A DNA stretch of 33,276 nt from Prevotella sp. (GCA_017619445.1 JAFZSI010000024.1:1-33276), one strand, 5' to 3'. Numbered from the stretch's first letter, positions 15,220-23,592 are shown. The notes: generated from the letters alone by a model not told the origin. Numbers and translations are program-made.

Positions 15220-15306
15220 ATGGTACGCGAGTGTCTCACCCGCGGCAATCGCAACACCTGCGCGTAAAAGCCTGCGGCAACCGCAGGTGAGACACCTGCG
15301 TACCAT
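15220..15306. repeat. REP-like compound inverted repeat
   Basis: The outer arms ATGGTACGC...GTGTCTCACC (15220-15240) and GGTGAGACACCTGCGTACCAT (15286-15306) pair over about 19 of 21 bases. Inside, CCTGCGG/CCGCAGG (15271-15287) forms a 7-bp hairpin with a CAA loop. An alternative hairpin GCAGGTG/CACCTGC (15283-15299) overlaps it. The element is GC-rich in an AT-rich gap and lies just upstream of the secreted LRR gene. It resembles a repetitive extragenic palindrome. Confidence 0.7.
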
Positions 15307-15360
15307 GAAAAATGCCAGTCCAGAGGTCGCGCGAAAAAAGACAGAAAAAGAAAACGTGGA

Positions 15361-15519
15361 CTGATTACTTCGTCTACGTTCTTGAGGTATCGCCAAACAC
15401 CTAACCCACTTATACGAGTAAAAGCCCACGCCTTCGGGCGTGAGCATCCTTGCCTTTACTCTTGTGGGTTCTTTCAAATTTGGCGATTTTCAAGAACAAG
15501 ATTCAAGCGGACGCTTCAG
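15361..15519. ncRNA. Candidate rod-shaped structured RNA or palindromic mobile element
   Basis: Five perfect stems nest around one point. From the outside they are 15378-15385 with 15490-15497 (8 bp), 15390-15397 with 15479-15486 (8 bp), 15403-15409 with 15464-15470 (7 bp), 15416-15422 with 15455-15461 (7 bp), and CACGCC/GGCGTG (15427-15442) closed by a cUUCGg tetraloop. Short asymmetric internal loops separate them. Weaker pairing (CGTCT/GGACG, CTGA/TCAG) extends the structure to 15361-15519. The UUCG loop and internal loops look like RNA. The strand is uncertain, though a -7 element at 15602-15609 reads toward it on the minus strand. I cannot match it to a named RNA; 6S-like RNA, a leader of the LRR gene, or an IS200/IS605-derived palindromic element remain possible. 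Confidence 0.5.
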
Positions 15520-15601
15520 TTTCTATATGTCTTTGTTGTTGTTATGTCATGGGCATTGTTTTTTAATCATTTTATATGGTTTGTTTGTTGTTTACTTGCC
15601 G

Positions 15602-15609
15602 CAAAGATA
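15602..15609 (-). promoter_or_regulatory. Candidate -7 element upstream of the structured element and secreted LRR gene
   Basis: TATCTTTG on the minus strand matches the Bacteroidota -7 box exactly. No clear TTTG box stands 19-21 nt upstream. A transcript from here would include the rod structure (15361-15519) and the REP-like element (15220-15306), then reach the LRR gene at 15187 after a leader of about 410 nt. The remainder of the gap 15188-15681 holds no gene I can support. Confidence 0.45.
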
Positions 15610-15681
15610 GCAAAAGATTCTGAAAGTTGTTGCTGTGCGGGGCGATTTTTTTGCTTTTGGGGCAATAAAACTCATTGAAGC

Positions 15682-17661
15682 TTATGCTCGCTTCTCCTTA
15701 ATCATGCCGTGGCGGTAGGCATAGAGGAGTTTTTTCAGGTCTGCCACCTGCTGTTTCAGCTCCGTTCCCTTGTCGGTGTCGGCGACGAGCATGCGGCGGT
15801 TGGCCATTTCCACAATTTGCGTGGTGCTCTTGATGTCGGTGCCGCGTTGGATGGCATCGCTGGCGCTGCTGAAGGGCTCGTGCTGCACAAGCTGGAATCC
15901 GCGGCTGTGATAGACGAGCGTGTAGCCCGCGATGCCCGTCTCTTTGTGGTAGGCCTGCGAGAATCCGCCGTCGATGACCATGAGCTTGCCGTTTGCCTTG
16001 ATGGGGTTCTCGCCCTCGGCTGCATGCACGGGCACGTGGCCGTTGATGATGTGGCGGTTGGGACCAGTCACGCCGAAGGAATCAAGGATGCGGTCGCACA
16101 CTTCCTCGTTGTCGCGCAGCTTGAAGTAGTTGCCTTTCTCCTCTTTGAAGGTGGATTTGTCTTTGAGGAAATAGCGTTCGAAGGTGGCCATTTTCGACTT
16201 GTCGAACAGGATGGAGTCGGGGCCGCACCAGAGGTAGAGGAAGTAGTCGATGGCGAAACGTTTCTCTTCGTCGGGCGTGTCGGTAGTGAATGCTGAGCGG
16301 ATAATCATGCCGGTGTTGTGCATGAGTTCCATGCCGCTGTATTTCTTTCCGCCGTAGAGCTCCACTTCTTTCAGAGTGCCGTCGTCGTTGAGGGGCACCG
16401 ATGCGTGGTAGAGCAGGTTGTTGTTGTAGATGGCGTACATGCAGCCGTGGCCGCGAATGATGCGCATGTGTTTCTGCAGTTTCTCGCTGACGCGGAACGA
16501 GTGGTGCAACTTCTGCATGAGCTGCTGTTCTTCTTCCGTGAGCTTGTTGGGGTTGGCGGGGTCGATGGTGGGGAAGTGGCAGCTGCGCATCTCGTATTCC
16601 TTACCGCCGATGGTGCACGTGCCACGCTGGTAGTCAACATTGTTGAACAGGCAGCGGTCGTCCATCTTCCATTCGGGGTGTCGGCCAATAATCTCCGCTT
16701 CTTTCTTAAACTGAATCACGGCGATGGCCTTGTGCATGAGGGCTGTCAGGCGCACGGTCTTCTCGTCCATGTGAATGTTCTCGCCCTGCAGTCGGGGCAC
16801 AAACTCCTCGCAGGGGTCGTCGCCGTAGGTTTCCATGGCGAAGGTGGCCAGGGGAATGAGGTTGATGCCATAGCCCTCCTCGAGTGTGGTGAGGTTGGCG
16901 TAGCGCAGCGACAGCCTGATGACGTTGCAGATGCATGCGTCGTTGCCCGCACAGGCTCCCATCCACAGGATGTCGTGGTTGCCCCACTGAATGTCCCAGT
17001 GCTTGTAGGTGGACATGGTGTCCATGATGATGTGTGCGCCGGGGCCACGGTCGTAGATGTCGCCAAGGATGTGCAGATAGTCGATGGCGAGCCGCTGTAT
17101 GACGTTCGAGATGGCAATGATGAAGTCGTTGGAGCGGCCTGTGTCAATAATGGCCCGAATGATGCCGTTCACATAGGCGGCCTTGTTTAGGTCGTCGGTG
17201 CGCTCGTGCAGCAGTTCCTGAATGATATACGAGAATTCGGGTGGCAGCGTCTTGCGTACTTTTGAGCGTGTGTATTTGCTTGAAACGTCGCGGCACACGC
17301 GCACCAGGCGGTTGAGCGTTATCTGGTACCAGTCTTCCAGGTCTTCTTCGGTGTTCTTTATGATTTCCAGCTTTTGTTCGGGATAGTAGATGAGCGTACA
17401 CAGCTCGCGCTTTTCGGCCTCGCGCAGTTCGTTGCCGAAAATCTCGTTCACCTTGCGCTTGATGTTGCCCGATGCGTTTTTCAGCACGTGCTGGAACGCC
17501 TCGTACTCGCCGTGGATGTCGGCAAGGAAGTGCTCGGTGCCTTTGGGCAGGTTGAGAATGGCTTGCAGATTGATGATTTCGCTGCTTGCTGAGGCAATCG
17601 TGGGAAACGACTGCGAGAGAAGCTGCAAGTAGCGCATGTCTTGTTCTTCGATGTGTTCCAT
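15682..17661 (-). CDS. fbp: Fructose-1,6-bisphosphatase class III
   Basis: From the ATG at 17661 (MEHIEEQDMRYLQLLSQSF) the product is 659 residues, normal for the class III enzyme that makes fructose 6-phosphate in gluconeogenesis. It has the metallophosphoesterase signature in order: FLADIHGEYEAF (D and H metal ligands), GDIYDRGPGAHIIMD, WGNHDILWMGA, then VIDGGFSQAYHKETGIAGYTL and HSRGFQL near the C-terminus. A longer frame starting at a TTG at 17739 would add 26 residues encoded purely by tandem repeats (LKPQTSNLKPQISNLK), so I reject that start. It lies 74 nt downstream of the GT4-like gene. Confidence 0.95.
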   Translation of the reverse strand: MEHIEEQDMRYLQLLSQSFPTIASASSEIINLQAILNLPKGTEHFLADIHGEYEAFQHVLKNASGNIKRKVNEIFGNELREAEKRELCTLIYYPEQKLEIIKNTEEDLEDWYQITLNRLVRVCRDVSSKYTRSKVRKTLPPEFSYIIQELLHERTDDLNKAAYVNGIIRAIIDTGRSNDFIIAISNVIQRLAIDYLHILGDIYDRGPGAHIIMDTMSTYKHWDIQWGNHDILWMGACAGNDACICNVIRLSLRYANLTTLEEGYGINLIPLATFAMETYGDDPCEEFVPRLQGENIHMDEKTVRLTALMHKAIAVIQFKKEAEIIGRHPEWKMDDRCLFNNVDYQRGTCTIGGKEYEMRSCHFPTIDPANPNKLTEEEQQLMQKLHHSFRVSEKLQKHMRIIRGHGCMYAIYNNNLLYHASVPLNDDGTLKEVELYGGKKYSGMELMHNTGMIIRSAFTTDTPDEEKRFAIDYFLYLWCGPDSILFDKSKMATFERYFLKDKSTFKEEKGNYFKLRDNEEVCDRILDSFGVTGPNRHIINGHVPVHAAEGENPIKANGKLMVIDGGFSQAYHKETGIAGYTLVYHSRGFQLVQHEPFSSASDAIQRGTDIKSTTQIVEMANRRMLVADTDKGTELKQQVADLKKLLYAYRHGMIKEKRA

Positions 17662-17662
17662 A

Positions 17663-17727
17663 TATGATTTGAGGTTTGAGATTTGAGGTTTGAGATTTGA
17701 GGTTTGAGGTTTGAGGTAAGAGGTAAG
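17663..17727. repeat. TTTGAGGT octamer repeats upstream of fbp
   Basis: The plus-strand unit TTTGAGGT/TTTGAGAT recurs about seven times and ends two bases before the fbp start codon. In the sense strand it reads ACCTCAAA repeated. It stays open in one frame, which creates a false N-terminal extension of fbp. Confidence 0.85.
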
Positions 17728-17735
17728 AGCTTTAT

Positions 17736-18905
17736 TCAACTTTCAACTATCATGTAGCCTTCGGTGAGACCCAGGGTCTGGCTGAGAGTCTGTTGCAGTT
17801 GCTGGGTGAACTCGTAGAGTTCCGTGTCTTTCAGTATGCGGCTGATTAGTTCCTCGTCCAGTTCGGTGAAACGCATCAGCTGGTAGATGTCTGTCAGGTG
17901 TCGCAGGCTAAGGGTTGCTTTCTTCATTTCGTGCTGAGTATTGGCTATCATCCGACAGAAATCCAACTCTACACTCGTTACGGGGTTGTCATCCTTGTCT
18001 TTGAGCAGCACTTCTTCCCAGGGTTTGAACCTTGACCTGAGTGTTTTTTCTGCCACGTTTTCGCTTTCCAACGGCCCACGGGCCTTTGGCAGTCGCTGGG
18101 CAAAACGCTCTATATCTTGAATAACGATGTGGGGCGCGGTAAATTGCATTTCTTCGATGCCTTTTTTTATCAGGTGGAGCACGTCTTCGTCGTCGGCATG
18201 AATAAACAGTTTGCGCCACGATTCGTCGTCAAGTCCTTGGATGGCCTCAATCTGTTTTTCGGTGATGTTGTTGCTGCGCTCGCTCCGCGCTATGCCAGCC
18301 CTGAGCAGTCCGTTTTCGGCCTCGCGCGCCTCGGCACTCATCAGCATACCGGCATTGCTGTCGATGACTTTGCGGTAGAGACGCACCATCTGCTCGGCCA
18401 TCTGTTCGTTGCTGATGGTGTTGGTGGTGACGGCATTCTTGATGATGCACACGCGGTCGTTCCAGGGCTTTTTGCTCTTGAGCGAAGCGTTCCACGACAG
18501 TTCGTTCAACGCCTGCAACTCCATGTTGCCGGTAACCACGATGGCATCGGCATTGCAAATCATCTCGTGCTGGTAAAGCAACAGTTTGGGCAGCTTCTCG
18601 TGCAGGTAGTTGTCGTCCACCACCCATGGCTCCAGTTTGCCGTGAGGTGAGAGCACCACGGGCATGTTGTTGCTGTGGGCCCACTTGGCCATCTGCGCAG
18701 AGGGCATGTCCCAGCAAGTGTGAATGTGCACAATATCGGGATTGAAATCCTTTGTCTGCTTCTTGTAAAGGCTTGCCGCCTGAGTGTTGGCGTTCAGCAG
18801 AATCACTTCGGCCCTGCTACCGAGGCTTTCCACAAGCGTGGAAACATAGACAGTGGTGACATCGCCATTGTCTTCGGGCGCAGATATGAAGTGCAGGATT
18901 TTCAT
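17736..18905 (-). CDS. GT4-like glycosyltransferase N-domain protein with an unusual C-terminal half
   Basis: Residues 1 to about 170 of 389 look like the N-terminal Rossmann domain of family 4 glycosyltransferases: MKILHFISAPEDNGDVTTV, then DIVHIHTCWDMPSAQMAKWA, VVLSPHGKLEPW, and ADAIVVTGNMELQALNEL. The second Rossmann domain, with its E-x7-E donor-binding motif, is absent. Residues about 170-389 are instead a charged, mostly helical region (for example LRHLTDIYQLMRFTELDEELISRILKD). Classical activity is therefore doubtful; it may work with the adjacent GT2-like protein. It follows that gene by 27 nt. Function is unassigned. Confidence 0.72.
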   Translation of the reverse strand: MKILHFISAPEDNGDVTTVYVSTLVESLGSRAEVILLNANTQAASLYKKQTKDFNPDIVHIHTCWDMPSAQMAKWAHSNNMPVVLSPHGKLEPWVVDDNYLHEKLPKLLLYQHEMICNADAIVVTGNMELQALNELSWNASLKSKKPWNDRVCIIKNAVTTNTISNEQMAEQMVRLYRKVIDSNAGMLMSAEAREAENGLLRAGIARSERSNNITEKQIEAIQGLDDESWRKLFIHADDEDVLHLIKKGIEEMQFTAPHIVIQDIERFAQRLPKARGPLESENVAEKTLRSRFKPWEEVLLKDKDDNPVTSVELDFCRMIANTQHEMKKATLSLRHLTDIYQLMRFTELDEELISRILKDTELYEFTQQLQQTLSQTLGLTEGYMIVES

Positions 18906-18932
18906 GAAACAAGAAATGATTCTTTAGAAAAA

Positions 18933-19496
18933 TCAGGATGATGGATAAAGGTGGCATTTGTGCAAAACATACTTAATGCCTGTCCAAAGCCGCCTAACGT
19001 AATGACCTTTCGGGGGTTCATAGCAAGAATTGACGAAGCTGATGTTGTCTTCTATGGCATCACGATTAATGAATTTCTCTTTGCTGAAACTCAGGCAGTT
19101 GTCATCGATGTCGAAATCAATGCCGCCATGGCGTCTTCTCAGTCTGCGGTGACGTTGCTTGCAGGCAAACTGGTGATAGGGCGAGAAGTCGCGGTGGTAG
19201 GTGTCAATCAGCCTGACGGTATCATTCGAAGCCGCCTTTACACCAAGCAGAATGGCAATTTTCTGGTCGCTCATGCGGCGCGAAGTGTCGGGTACGAAAG
19301 TGATATGTATGGCTGGGAACTGTGGTTTCAGCTTTTCTATCAGTTCTTCCGATTCTTTTTTGCCTTTATCCACCACAATGGTTGTGTCTGTATCTGCATA
19401 CGCTTCGCCAGCTGAAAGAAATGTACGTATCGCATCTTCCAGCTTGGCGGGGTCGTTGTGGTCTATAATAACGATGGAAATGTTTTCGTTTGTCAT
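18933..19496 (-). CDS. Short GT2-like protein
   Basis: From the ATG at 19496, two bases after the lysA stop, the product is 187 residues. The frame is open upstream, but that part overlaps lysA and is its shadow. Residues 1 to about 95 follow the family 2 glycosyltransferase pattern: ISIVIIDHNDPAKLEDAIRTFL, TTIVVDKGKK, and RRMSDQKIAILLGVKAASND. Full-length relatives then have a DxD-type TDADC motif and a further 150-250 residues. Here the sequence reads RLIDTYHRDFSP, then a very basic KQRHRRLRRRHGG and a short tail. It appears to be an internally shortened or diverged GT2 relative without an obvious metal-binding motif. Activity is uncertain. Confidence 0.65.
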   Translation of the reverse strand: MTNENISIVIIDHNDPAKLEDAIRTFLSAGEAYADTDTTIVVDKGKKESEELIEKLKPQFPAIHITFVPDTSRRMSDQKIAILLGVKAASNDTVRLIDTYHRDFSPYHQFACKQRHRRLRRRHGGIDFDIDDNCLSFSKEKFINRDAIEDNISFVNSCYEPPKGHYVRRLWTGIKYVLHKCHLYPSS

Positions 19497-19498
19497 GT

Positions 19499-20656
19499 TC
19501 AGAAGTCTTCGGTGATAAATCCCTGCGGCATTTTGCGGCAGTTGTAGCGGCTGGCCATGATTTCGCCGTATGCGCCTGCAGAGCGTATAGCCAGCAAGTC
19601 GCCACGGTGAACTTTGTTCAAGTCGGCGGCTTTCACAAATACGTCGCTCGACTCGCAGATAGGGCCAACCACATCGTAGGTCTCGCAAGGTTCTTCGCTT
19701 GAAATGTTCTCAATCTTGTGGTAGGCCTGATAGAGGGCCGGGCGGATAAGGTCGGTGAAGCCAGCGTCAACAATGGCAAATTGCTTGGTGGCACCCTGTT
19801 TCACATAGAGCGTCTTGGTGATGAGCGAACCCATTTGTGCGACCACGGCGCGTCCCAACTCGAAATGGAGTGTCTGCCAAGGACGAAGGCGCAGGTGGCG
19901 CTCAAATGTTCCGAAGTAGGCTTTGAAGTCGGGGAGGGGAAGACGGTTGGGATGCTTGTAATCGACACCCAGACCGCCACCCACATTGATGCTTTCAACC
20001 CTGATGCGGTGGCGTTCGAGCTGATCCTGCAGGTCGTTGATGCGGTTGCAGAGTGCGCGGAAGTCGCCCATGTCGAGAATCTGACTGCCTATGTGGAAAT
20101 GCAGTCCGGTAAACTTGACGTTCTCCATGCTTGCCGCCATGGCAATGACATCCTCCATGTCGCGCATGGCTATGCCAAACTTGTTCTCGGCCAGGCCAGT
20201 GGTTATGTTGGCATGAGTGTGGGCTCCCACGTCGGGATTGATGCGGAAGGCCACCCGTGCTACCTTTCCTTTCTTTGCGGCCAGACTGTTGATGACTTCC
20301 AGCTCGGGAATACTCTCAACGTTGAAACAGAGGATGTTTTTGTCTATTCCCAGGTTGATTTCCCAATCGCTTTTACCCACGCCCGCGAATACAATCTTGC
20401 TGCCGGGAAAACCTGCATCGACACAAGCCTGAATCTCACCGCCACTGACACAGTCGGCACCGAGACCTGCCTGACAGATAATGTTGAGCACCTTGGGGTT
20501 GGCGTTGGCCTTGATGGCATAGTGCACATGCCAATTGTCATGCTTGCCCGCCTCGCGGTTGATGGTGCGCAGCGTTTCTCTCAGGAGCGCGGTGTCGTAG
20601 TAGTAGAAGGGCGTCTCTCTGCCCTCGAAATGCTCTGTTGGAAATGTTCCTTTCAT
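19499..20656 (-). CDS. lysA: Diaminopimelate decarboxylase
   Basis: The 385-residue PLP enzyme converts meso-diaminopimelate to lysine, the last step of the pathway. The PLP lysine is K49 in VHYAIKANANPKVL. The glycine-rich phosphate site is SINVGGGLGVDYKHP. HFHIGSQI and GPICESSDVF supply other conserved active-site residues, including the cysteine contributed across the dimer. The gene lies 64 nt downstream of lysC and its stop is 2 nt before the GT2-like gene, so translation is probably coupled. Confidence 0.96.
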   Translation of the reverse strand: MKGTFPTEHFEGRETPFYYYDTALLRETLRTINREAGKHDNWHVHYAIKANANPKVLNIICQAGLGADCVSGGEIQACVDAGFPGSKIVFAGVGKSDWEINLGIDKNILCFNVESIPELEVINSLAAKKGKVARVAFRINPDVGAHTHANITTGLAENKFGIAMRDMEDVIAMAASMENVKFTGLHFHIGSQILDMGDFRALCNRINDLQDQLERHRIRVESINVGGGLGVDYKHPNRLPLPDFKAYFGTFERHLRLRPWQTLHFELGRAVVAQMGSLITKTLYVKQGATKQFAIVDAGFTDLIRPALYQAYHKIENISSEEPCETYDVVGPICESSDVFVKAADLNKVHRGDLLAIRSAGAYGEIMASRYNCRKMPQGFITEDF

Positions 20657-20720
20657 TTTGCTCTATTGTTTTTGTGTCTGTGGGTACGTGGGTGTTCTTG
20701 TCAATGTCAACCGTTGATGG

Positions 20721-22040
20721 CTATTTGTTGAACAGTTGGTCGCTCAGGTTCTGCAAGGCGCGTTTCTTGTCAGCCTCGCGAATGAGGAATGAGATGTTGT
20801 AGTTACTGCCACCGTATGAAATCATGCGCACAGGTATGTCTTTCAAGGCATCGGTGGTGATGGTTTCAAAGCCTACGTTGCTCCAGTCGAGGTCACCCAC
20901 GACGCAGATGATGCACATGTCGGAATCAACGGTCACGGTGCCATATTTCTTCAACTCGTCAACAATCTCGTTCAGGTGGGCATCATTGTCGATACTCATC
21001 GAAACGCCAACCTCTGATGTGGCAATCATGTCGATGGCGGTCTGGTAGCTCTCGAATATCTCAAACACCTTGCGCAGGAAACCTGTGGCCAGCAACATGC
21101 GGCTTGACTTGATTTTAATGGCGGTGATGTTGTCCTTGGCAGCCACGGCTTTGATTTTCCCCCTCACGGTCACATTGTCGATAATGGTGCCGGGTGCATC
21201 GGGCTCCATGGTGTTCTTCAGGCGCACAGGGATGCCTGCATACTTGGCTGGCTGAACGCAGGTGGGGTGGAGAATCTTTGCGCCGAAATAGGCCAGCTCG
21301 GCAGCTTCCTCAAAGTGCAACTGGCGCACGGCCTCGGTGTGCTCAACAATGCGCGGGTCGTTGTTGTGCATACCGTCAATATCGGTCCAAATCTGGATTT
21401 CATCTGCGCCAAGTGCGGCACCGATGAGCGAAGCCGTGTAGTCGCTTCCGCCTCTCAGCAGGTTGTCCACCTCACCGTAAGCATTGCGGCAGATGAATCC
21501 CTGAGTGATATACACCTGGTGGCCTTCGTTTTCTTTCATGATGGCCGTGAGTTTCTCCTTGATGTAGGCAGGATCGGGCTCAGCGTTCTTGTCGGTGCGC
21601 ATAAAGTCGAGTGCCGAGAGCAGTACCACGTCAACGCCCTGCTCTTTCATGTAGTTGGTCATCAGGTTTGTGCTGATGATTTCTCCCTGTGCTACAATGT
21701 TCTTCTCCTCAAAGCTGGTGAAGAGTTCTTTTGTGAAAGAATGCAGGTATTGGAACTCCTCGCGCAGGAAAGCGCGGGTGTTCTCTTTCCACTCGTCGGT
21801 GGCATACAGGTCATCCACGTGCTGGTAGTATTTCTGTTCCAGCCGGTTGATGACCTCGTTTGCACCTTCCGGATTTTTACGGTAGAGATAGTCTGAAATC
21901 TCAACCAGTGAGTTGGTGGTTCCAGACATGGCTGATAACACAATGAAAACGGGCTCGCCGTCTTTTGTAACCAATGAGGAAACATGCTTCATGCGCTCTG
22001 GAGAGCCTACTGAAGTTCCTCCGAATTTCATTACTTTCAT
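20721..22040 (-). CDS. lysC: Aspartate kinase (monofunctional, lysine-sensitive type)
   Basis: The 439-residue protein phosphorylates aspartate, the first step toward lysine, threonine and methionine. It starts with MKVMKFGGTSVGSPERM, the aspartokinase nucleotide-binding motif. It keeps RGGSDYTASLIGAALGADEIQIWTDIDG and the C-terminal ACT regions, including KSSRMLLATGFLRKVFEIF and SIDNDAHLNEIVDELKK. No homoserine dehydrogenase domain is fused. Pairing with lysA suggests use mainly for lysine and peptidoglycan precursors; feedback by lysine is inferred from family and neighbour. It follows the FtsE-like gene by 27 nt. Confidence 0.95.
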   Translation of the reverse strand: MKVMKFGGTSVGSPERMKHVSSLVTKDGEPVFIVLSAMSGTTNSLVEISDYLYRKNPEGANEVINRLEQKYYQHVDDLYATDEWKENTRAFLREEFQYLHSFTKELFTSFEEKNIVAQGEIISTNLMTNYMKEQGVDVVLLSALDFMRTDKNAEPDPAYIKEKLTAIMKENEGHQVYITQGFICRNAYGEVDNLLRGGSDYTASLIGAALGADEIQIWTDIDGMHNNDPRIVEHTEAVRQLHFEEAAELAYFGAKILHPTCVQPAKYAGIPVRLKNTMEPDAPGTIIDNVTVRGKIKAVAAKDNITAIKIKSSRMLLATGFLRKVFEIFESYQTAIDMIATSEVGVSMSIDNDAHLNEIVDELKKYGTVTVDSDMCIICVVGDLDWSNVGFETITTDALKDIPVRMISYGGSNYNISFLIREADKKRALQNLSDQLFNK

Positions 22041-22067
22041 GGTCGTATCTTTTTTGTTTATTGTTTT

Positions 22068-22826
22068 TTATTCGTATAATGGGTCTAACAAATCCAAATT
22101 CTCTGTTGGAGCCTCGTCATCGTCGTAATCCTCAGACAGGTTGAGGCTCGAGAAATCGTTGGTGACATCAATAATGCTCTGCTCCTTGCAGCGATAAACA
22201 ATGCCTGGATACTTGTCGAGCATGGGAATGTTGTGCGTACTCATCACCACAGCCGTTCCGCTCATGCTGATTTGCTTGAGCAGGCCCACGATGTTGGAGG
22301 CTGTTTCGGGGTCGAGGTTTCCTGTCGGCTCGTCGGCAATAATCATCTTGGGTTTGTTGAGTATGGCACGGGCAATGGCCACGCGTTGCTGCTCGCCGCC
22401 TGACAGTTCGTGGGGCATCTTCTGCTTTTTGTCGGTCATGCCCACATCGTTGAGCACCTCGTCGATGCGCTCGTTGATATCTTTTTTGTTTCTCCAACCT
22501 GTTGCGCGGAGCACAAACTGGAGATTCTTTTCCACGCTACGGTCGTGCAATAGTTGGAAATCCTGGAAGATAACTCCCATCTCACGCCTTAGTGCGGGTA
22601 TTTCTTTCCGTTTGAGCGTCATGAGGTCGCGCCCTAAAGCCTCTGCTTTGTCGGCACTGTCAATGTCGAGTTCGCAGTAAATGGTTTTGAGCAGCGAGCT
22701 TTTGCCTGAGCCCACCTTGCCTATGATATAAATAAATTCGCCTTCCTCGGCATGGAAGTCCACGTTGGTGAGAATGGTGTTTTCGTCGTGCGAAATCTGC
22801 ACATTCTTATAGTCAATCAGCATCAT
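22068..22826 (-). CDS. ftsE: FtsE-like ABC transporter ATPase
   Basis: This is a 252-residue ABC ATPase. Walker A is GKVGSGKS (36-43), the Q-loop is VIFQDFQLL, the signature is LSGGEQQR (141-148), Walker B is [12 protein letters not shown] (D165, E166) and the H-loop is MSTHN. The ADEPTGNLD sequence and size fit FtsE, which with FtsX couples cytoplasmic ATP use to cell-wall hydrolases at division. No ftsX gene is next to it, so other lipoprotein-type ABC ATPases cannot be fully excluded. An acidic tail ([15 protein letters not shown]) follows the core. The start MM could be either of two adjacent ATGs. Confidence 0.85.
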   Translation of the reverse strand: MMLIDYKNVQISHDENTILTNVDFHAEEGEFIYIIGKVGSGKSSLLKTIYCELDIDSADKAEALGRDLMTLKRKEIPALRREMGVIFQDFQLLHDRSVEKNLQFVLRATGWRNKKDINERIDEVLNDVGMTDKKQKMPHELSGGEQQRVAIARAILNKPKMIIADEPTGNLDPETASNIVGLLKQISMSGTAVVMSTHNIPMLDKYPGIVYRCKEQSIIDVTNDFSSLNLSEDYDDDEAPTENLDLLDPLYE

Positions 22827-22861
22827 GCAATATTGTTGTTTATGTGTGTTGCAATTATAGT

Positions 22862-23509
22862 CTATTCCATCTTGCCCTGGCTTTTGGCCATCCGTCGTTG
22901 CTTATCCCAGTTGGGGTCGTGGCGCATCTGCAATTCGCGTGCCACGTCTTCTATACGCAGTCCTTTGCTGGTCAGCAGTACGATGAGGTGGTATAACATG
23001 TCTGAAGCCTCGTAAACCAGTTTCTCATCGGTTCCATTTGTTGCCTCAATAACGGTCTCAAGTGCTTCTTCTCCAAACTTTTGTGCCATTTTGTTCAGTC
23101 CGTCCTTAAACAGCTTTGTGGTGTACGAACCTTCTGGCATTTCCTCGTGCCGCTTGTTGATGAAGTCTTGCAGGAAACTGAGAAAGAGCAGAGGGTTCTG
23201 CTGATTATCCTCTCCCCAGCAAGTGTCGGTGCCTGTGTGACAAGTAGGGCCGTCGGGGTGGACGCGCACGAGCAGCGTGTCGTTGTCGCAGTCGTTTTTG
23301 ATGTCAACCAGGTTGAGATAGTTACCCGATGTTTCGCCTTTCGTCCAAAGACAATTGCGTGAGCGGCTCCAGAAGGTGACGCGCTTGGTGGCAAAGGTCT
23401 TGTCGTAGGCTTCCTGGTTCATGTAGCCGAGCATGAGAACGTTTTTCGTGTCGGCGTCTTGTATGATGGCAGGAACGAGTCCGTTGTTCTTGGTGAAATC
23501 GATGGTCAT
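22862..23509 (-). CDS. hisIE: Bifunctional phosphoribosyl-AMP cyclohydrolase / phosphoribosyl-ATP pyrophosphatase
   Basis: The 215-residue fusion performs the second and third steps of histidine synthesis. The HisI part (about 1-105) has WSRSRNCLWTKGETSGN and the zinc-site CHTGTDTCW. The HisE part (about 110-215) has the helical KFGEEALETVIEA and EASDMLYHL motifs of the MazG-like fold. I chose the ATG at 23509 (MTIDFTKNNGLVPAI); five upstream codons from an ATG at 23524 are also possible. It is the last his gene of the run, 83 nt after hisF across a repeat-filled gap. Confidence 0.94.
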   Translation of the reverse strand: MTIDFTKNNGLVPAIIQDADTKNVLMLGYMNQEAYDKTFATKRVTFWSRSRNCLWTKGETSGNYLNLVDIKNDCDNDTLLVRVHPDGPTCHTGTDTCWGEDNQQNPLLFLSFLQDFINKRHEEMPEGSYTTKLFKDGLNKMAQKFGEEALETVIEATNGTDEKLVYEASDMLYHLIVLLTSKGLRIEDVARELQMRHDPNWDKQRRMAKSQGKME

Positions 23510-23523
23510 GTTTTTATTATACA

Positions 23524-23590
23524 ATTTTACTATTTCACTATTTCACTATTTCGCAATTTTACTATTTTGAAATTGTCCAATTGTCCAATG
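23524..23590. repeat. CACTATTT / GTCCAATT repeats between hisF and hisIE
   Basis: On the plus strand CACTATTT-type octamers run into TTTTGAAATTGTCCAATTG and a second GTCCAATG. The same composite arrangement recurs at 26672-26735 (before purU) and 28968-29085 (before the MFS gene). Confidence 0.8.
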
Positions 23591-23592
23591 GA

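Noticed and set aside
15382-15678. 98-codon plus-strand frame
   Set aside because: It crosses the nested palindrome and an AT-rich tail; the translation shows no family features.
16318-17190. Plus-strand open frame of 290 codons
   Set aside because: It is the complement of fbp and has the same V/H/A-rich shadow composition.
18933-19688. Longer start for the GT2-like gene (251 codons)
   Set aside because: The first 64 codons overlap lysA and have an arginine-rich shadow composition; the GT2-like pattern begins at the ATG at 19496.
19718-20731. Plus-strand open frame of 337 codons
   Set aside because: It is the complement of lysA, whose active-site motifs are intact.
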